This document shows positions 51,301 through 54,300 of a DNA stretch of 64,000 nt, piece by piece. Both the position numbers and the translations under genes were made by a program. Source of the stretch: Symbiodinium kawagutii (Eukaryota > Sar > Dinophyceae > Suessiales > Symbiodiniaceae). The notes under the pieces are model-generated. The model was given only the letters and a program-made list of their open reading frames with translations, was not told where the DNA came from and ran no database searches. The stretch is taken from NCBI GenBank assembly GCA_009767595.1, contig VSDK01024160.1, forward strand, positions 646,097 to 710,096, in the 5' to 3' direction. Within the stretch, counting starts at the first letter, position 1. Every line of letters begins with the position of its first letter.

Positions 51301-54300
51301 CGATTCGTGAAATGCTTTGTAGGTAATGATTGCTGACATGTGTTGATGGGATGCTATCTGACACCGCAGAAAAAGGAAAAAATGGGAGTGGGGATTGCTC
51401 AGATGCTGAAGCAATAATTGTTTCGGGCAATCCAAACTTGTTGCGACCTTAGCAATTCAGAATCGGAATCAGTCTCCAAAGGAACGGACCGCAGCTGTTT
51501 ATTTCAAGTTGGCATTGACTGATTCGCACTTTTGTGCCGAGGAACATCATGGACCCATCTGATGTCGTGGGTCATCCCACGAACGGCGTGCATATCCATG
51601 GGCTCTTCCTGGAGGGTGCCAGTTGGGAAGAAGGCAAAGGCGATGATGAGGGCTACATCTCCGACTCCAAGATGAAGGACATTGCTGCGTATGCTGCGTT
51701 TGTTGTATCCATGTCCCCGAAGATCACACTCTGCCCCAAATGAAACCCTAGGGAAGAAGTGAACTCGTTCATTCCCGGATATTATATGATCTTTGTGTGT
51801 GTGCGTAGCGATTGTTAGCGCTGTTGCAAGAGGAAAGGACTTTTTCCTTGACAGAAAGAGTTGGCATGAATCTATGTTAACAAGGCCCTAGGTCGGGAGG
51901 CTTTGTGTTGTCGGAGTTGGTCATGTCCATTGTTTGAAAACAAACCATTGTGTATGGCTACGATGTTGCAGACATTGTAGCCAGCCAGCAGAACTTAATT
52001 ATAGCGTTTCTTGGTCATATGTTATCATGCATCAACACTTGATCATTCGCAAGATTGTTAGCCTACAATTGAAGACATTATGCGTATTCATGTCTCATCA
52101 TGAGCTAGTTGGTGGTTCTGATGACTATATAACCTTTTTTCCCCAGTATCAAAATGTTGGGTTGATTTATTGACTAGTCACATGGCTTGTAGCCACCAAC
52201 TTGTGTGGGATCCTCCCATCCCTCACCTGCAGCGCCGCAGCCAGGAGCTTCATCCAGAGATGCCGGTGGCGAACATCTACTCGGTTCATATTGACGAGAT
52301 GCGCCTTGGTGACCGCGAAATCCTGAAGCATCCTGTAGTCCACAGCTGGGCTGCTCCCGGCAGTGGCGCTAGCCTTGAACTGCCATGGTCCATGGTCATA
52401 GCTGGTGCACCTCAACCGCACCATTGTGGTGGGTTGTCATTGCGCGACACCATCACCTGATTTGACAGTTCCAAGTCTAGGGGCGGCACCTTAAATTTGA
52501 AAACCCTAGAGCTAGATATACTCGCTGGTGGTTTCAAACATTTTTTATTTTCACTAGTATTTATCAACAAATGGTTTGTTGACAATCATATTTCATAGGG
52601 GTTGAAACCACCAACCAGTACAGCCATAGCTTTGTCCATTGGGAAGTTGGTATATTTGTACATGCCACCAGTGGATATGCCTGGACATTACATGGTCGCA
52701 TTCTCGAAGGGGTGCAGAATCTTGTCAAATATGTGGATATAGTTCCACCACTTTCACTGTGCCAGTCAATCCGCTTCTGAGTGTCATGTAAAAACTTGTG
52801 CATGGCTAGGAGCCCGCATTATGATGGAATCCAACCAATGATCAATACAGACACTTCTTCAATCACTGTACCGAGCCATGATTTCTCCAGTTATTTAACC
52901 TTCCATTCAGCATTATTGGCCAACAACTCAGCCATCATTAGCTATCATCACACATCATCTACCATGTGCCAACCATTGATTTCACATCATTAACCACTGT
53001 TAACAATCATTAAGCATCATTTACCATTCGCCATGACCTAGCATCAATCATGTCTAAACAAGTGCAATTTAGTATTCTCAACCCGTGTGAACTATTTTAC
53101 CCAAAATCTGCCAATCATGAAGACATATCAAAAAATCATCAGCCAACCAGTAAGAAACAATTAGCCAATCATTGGCCATCCACTAGCCATGAACGATCAA
53201 AAACACATCCGTCATTAACCATCATTCGACCAGATATCAGCCATCACTTAAGCGCTAACAGTCCCAATCATGTCATTATAACTCACCATGAATGAAACCA
53301 TGAACAATATCACTAACGGTCGCATCCATGTCACCACTACAAGTCACCGTCCACGAAAACCCATGTCAAACTATACACTATCCAAACATGAGCCACTAAA
53401 CTTGCTAAAACTCACCATCCACTAGCCATATCCAAACGAATGCAACATGAACCACTGACTCGCAAACATGAACCACTAAAATCACTGCCCACCATCCATT
53501 GATCATAGTTTATCCAAACAAGCACCCAAACAAATTCACCACTGAATCACTGAATCACCACTAAATCCATGGATCCTATCACTTTAGCTGGCTCATTTTG
53601 CCACTAAAATCGCTAAGAACCACCAATCAGCCACCCATCAGCCACTAGGCATCGAACCCCACGAGTCGTCCTTGGATCCGCCGGGCCGTTGCGCCGTTGC
53701 CCAGGAGCTGGGAGAACATGTACCGCTGCCCCGTCTTCATCACCTCGGAACGCGGCGCCACCTTCGTGACGCAGGCAGGTCACGGCGGATCGATGATGGG
53801 TCACGGTGGTGACCCGGTGGATGTTGGGTCAACAAGGAGCTGAACTAGGGCGAAAGATATGGGGAAATGAAGGTCCTAGTGGAGGGCGCAGTCAAACAAA
53901 AGATATGAAATGATGGTGAAATATAGGGAAATGAATGAAAGTGATGGTTGATATGATGATGAGTCCATGGATTCGTGATAATTACCTATAGATAGTCGTT
54001 GGATATGATGGCTCATTTGTGGGGAAATGATATGGTTGATATGAGGGAGAGATGGTGGATACAACTGTTAGTGATGGTCAAGGGATGGTTTAATGATGGT
54101 TAGCTCATAGATGTTCATAAGTTTTTTTGCAGATGAATAGTTTTTTGTGGCTAATTTATGCGGAAATGATGCTTGATGATGGCGTAGTTGATGGTTGGTT
54201 GATAGCTTGATGATGCTGAAATGATGCTTGAATTTCTACAAATTATGGTCTAGCATGGTTAGTTTATGGTCAGTTGATGGTTACATATTGGCCTTGAGCA

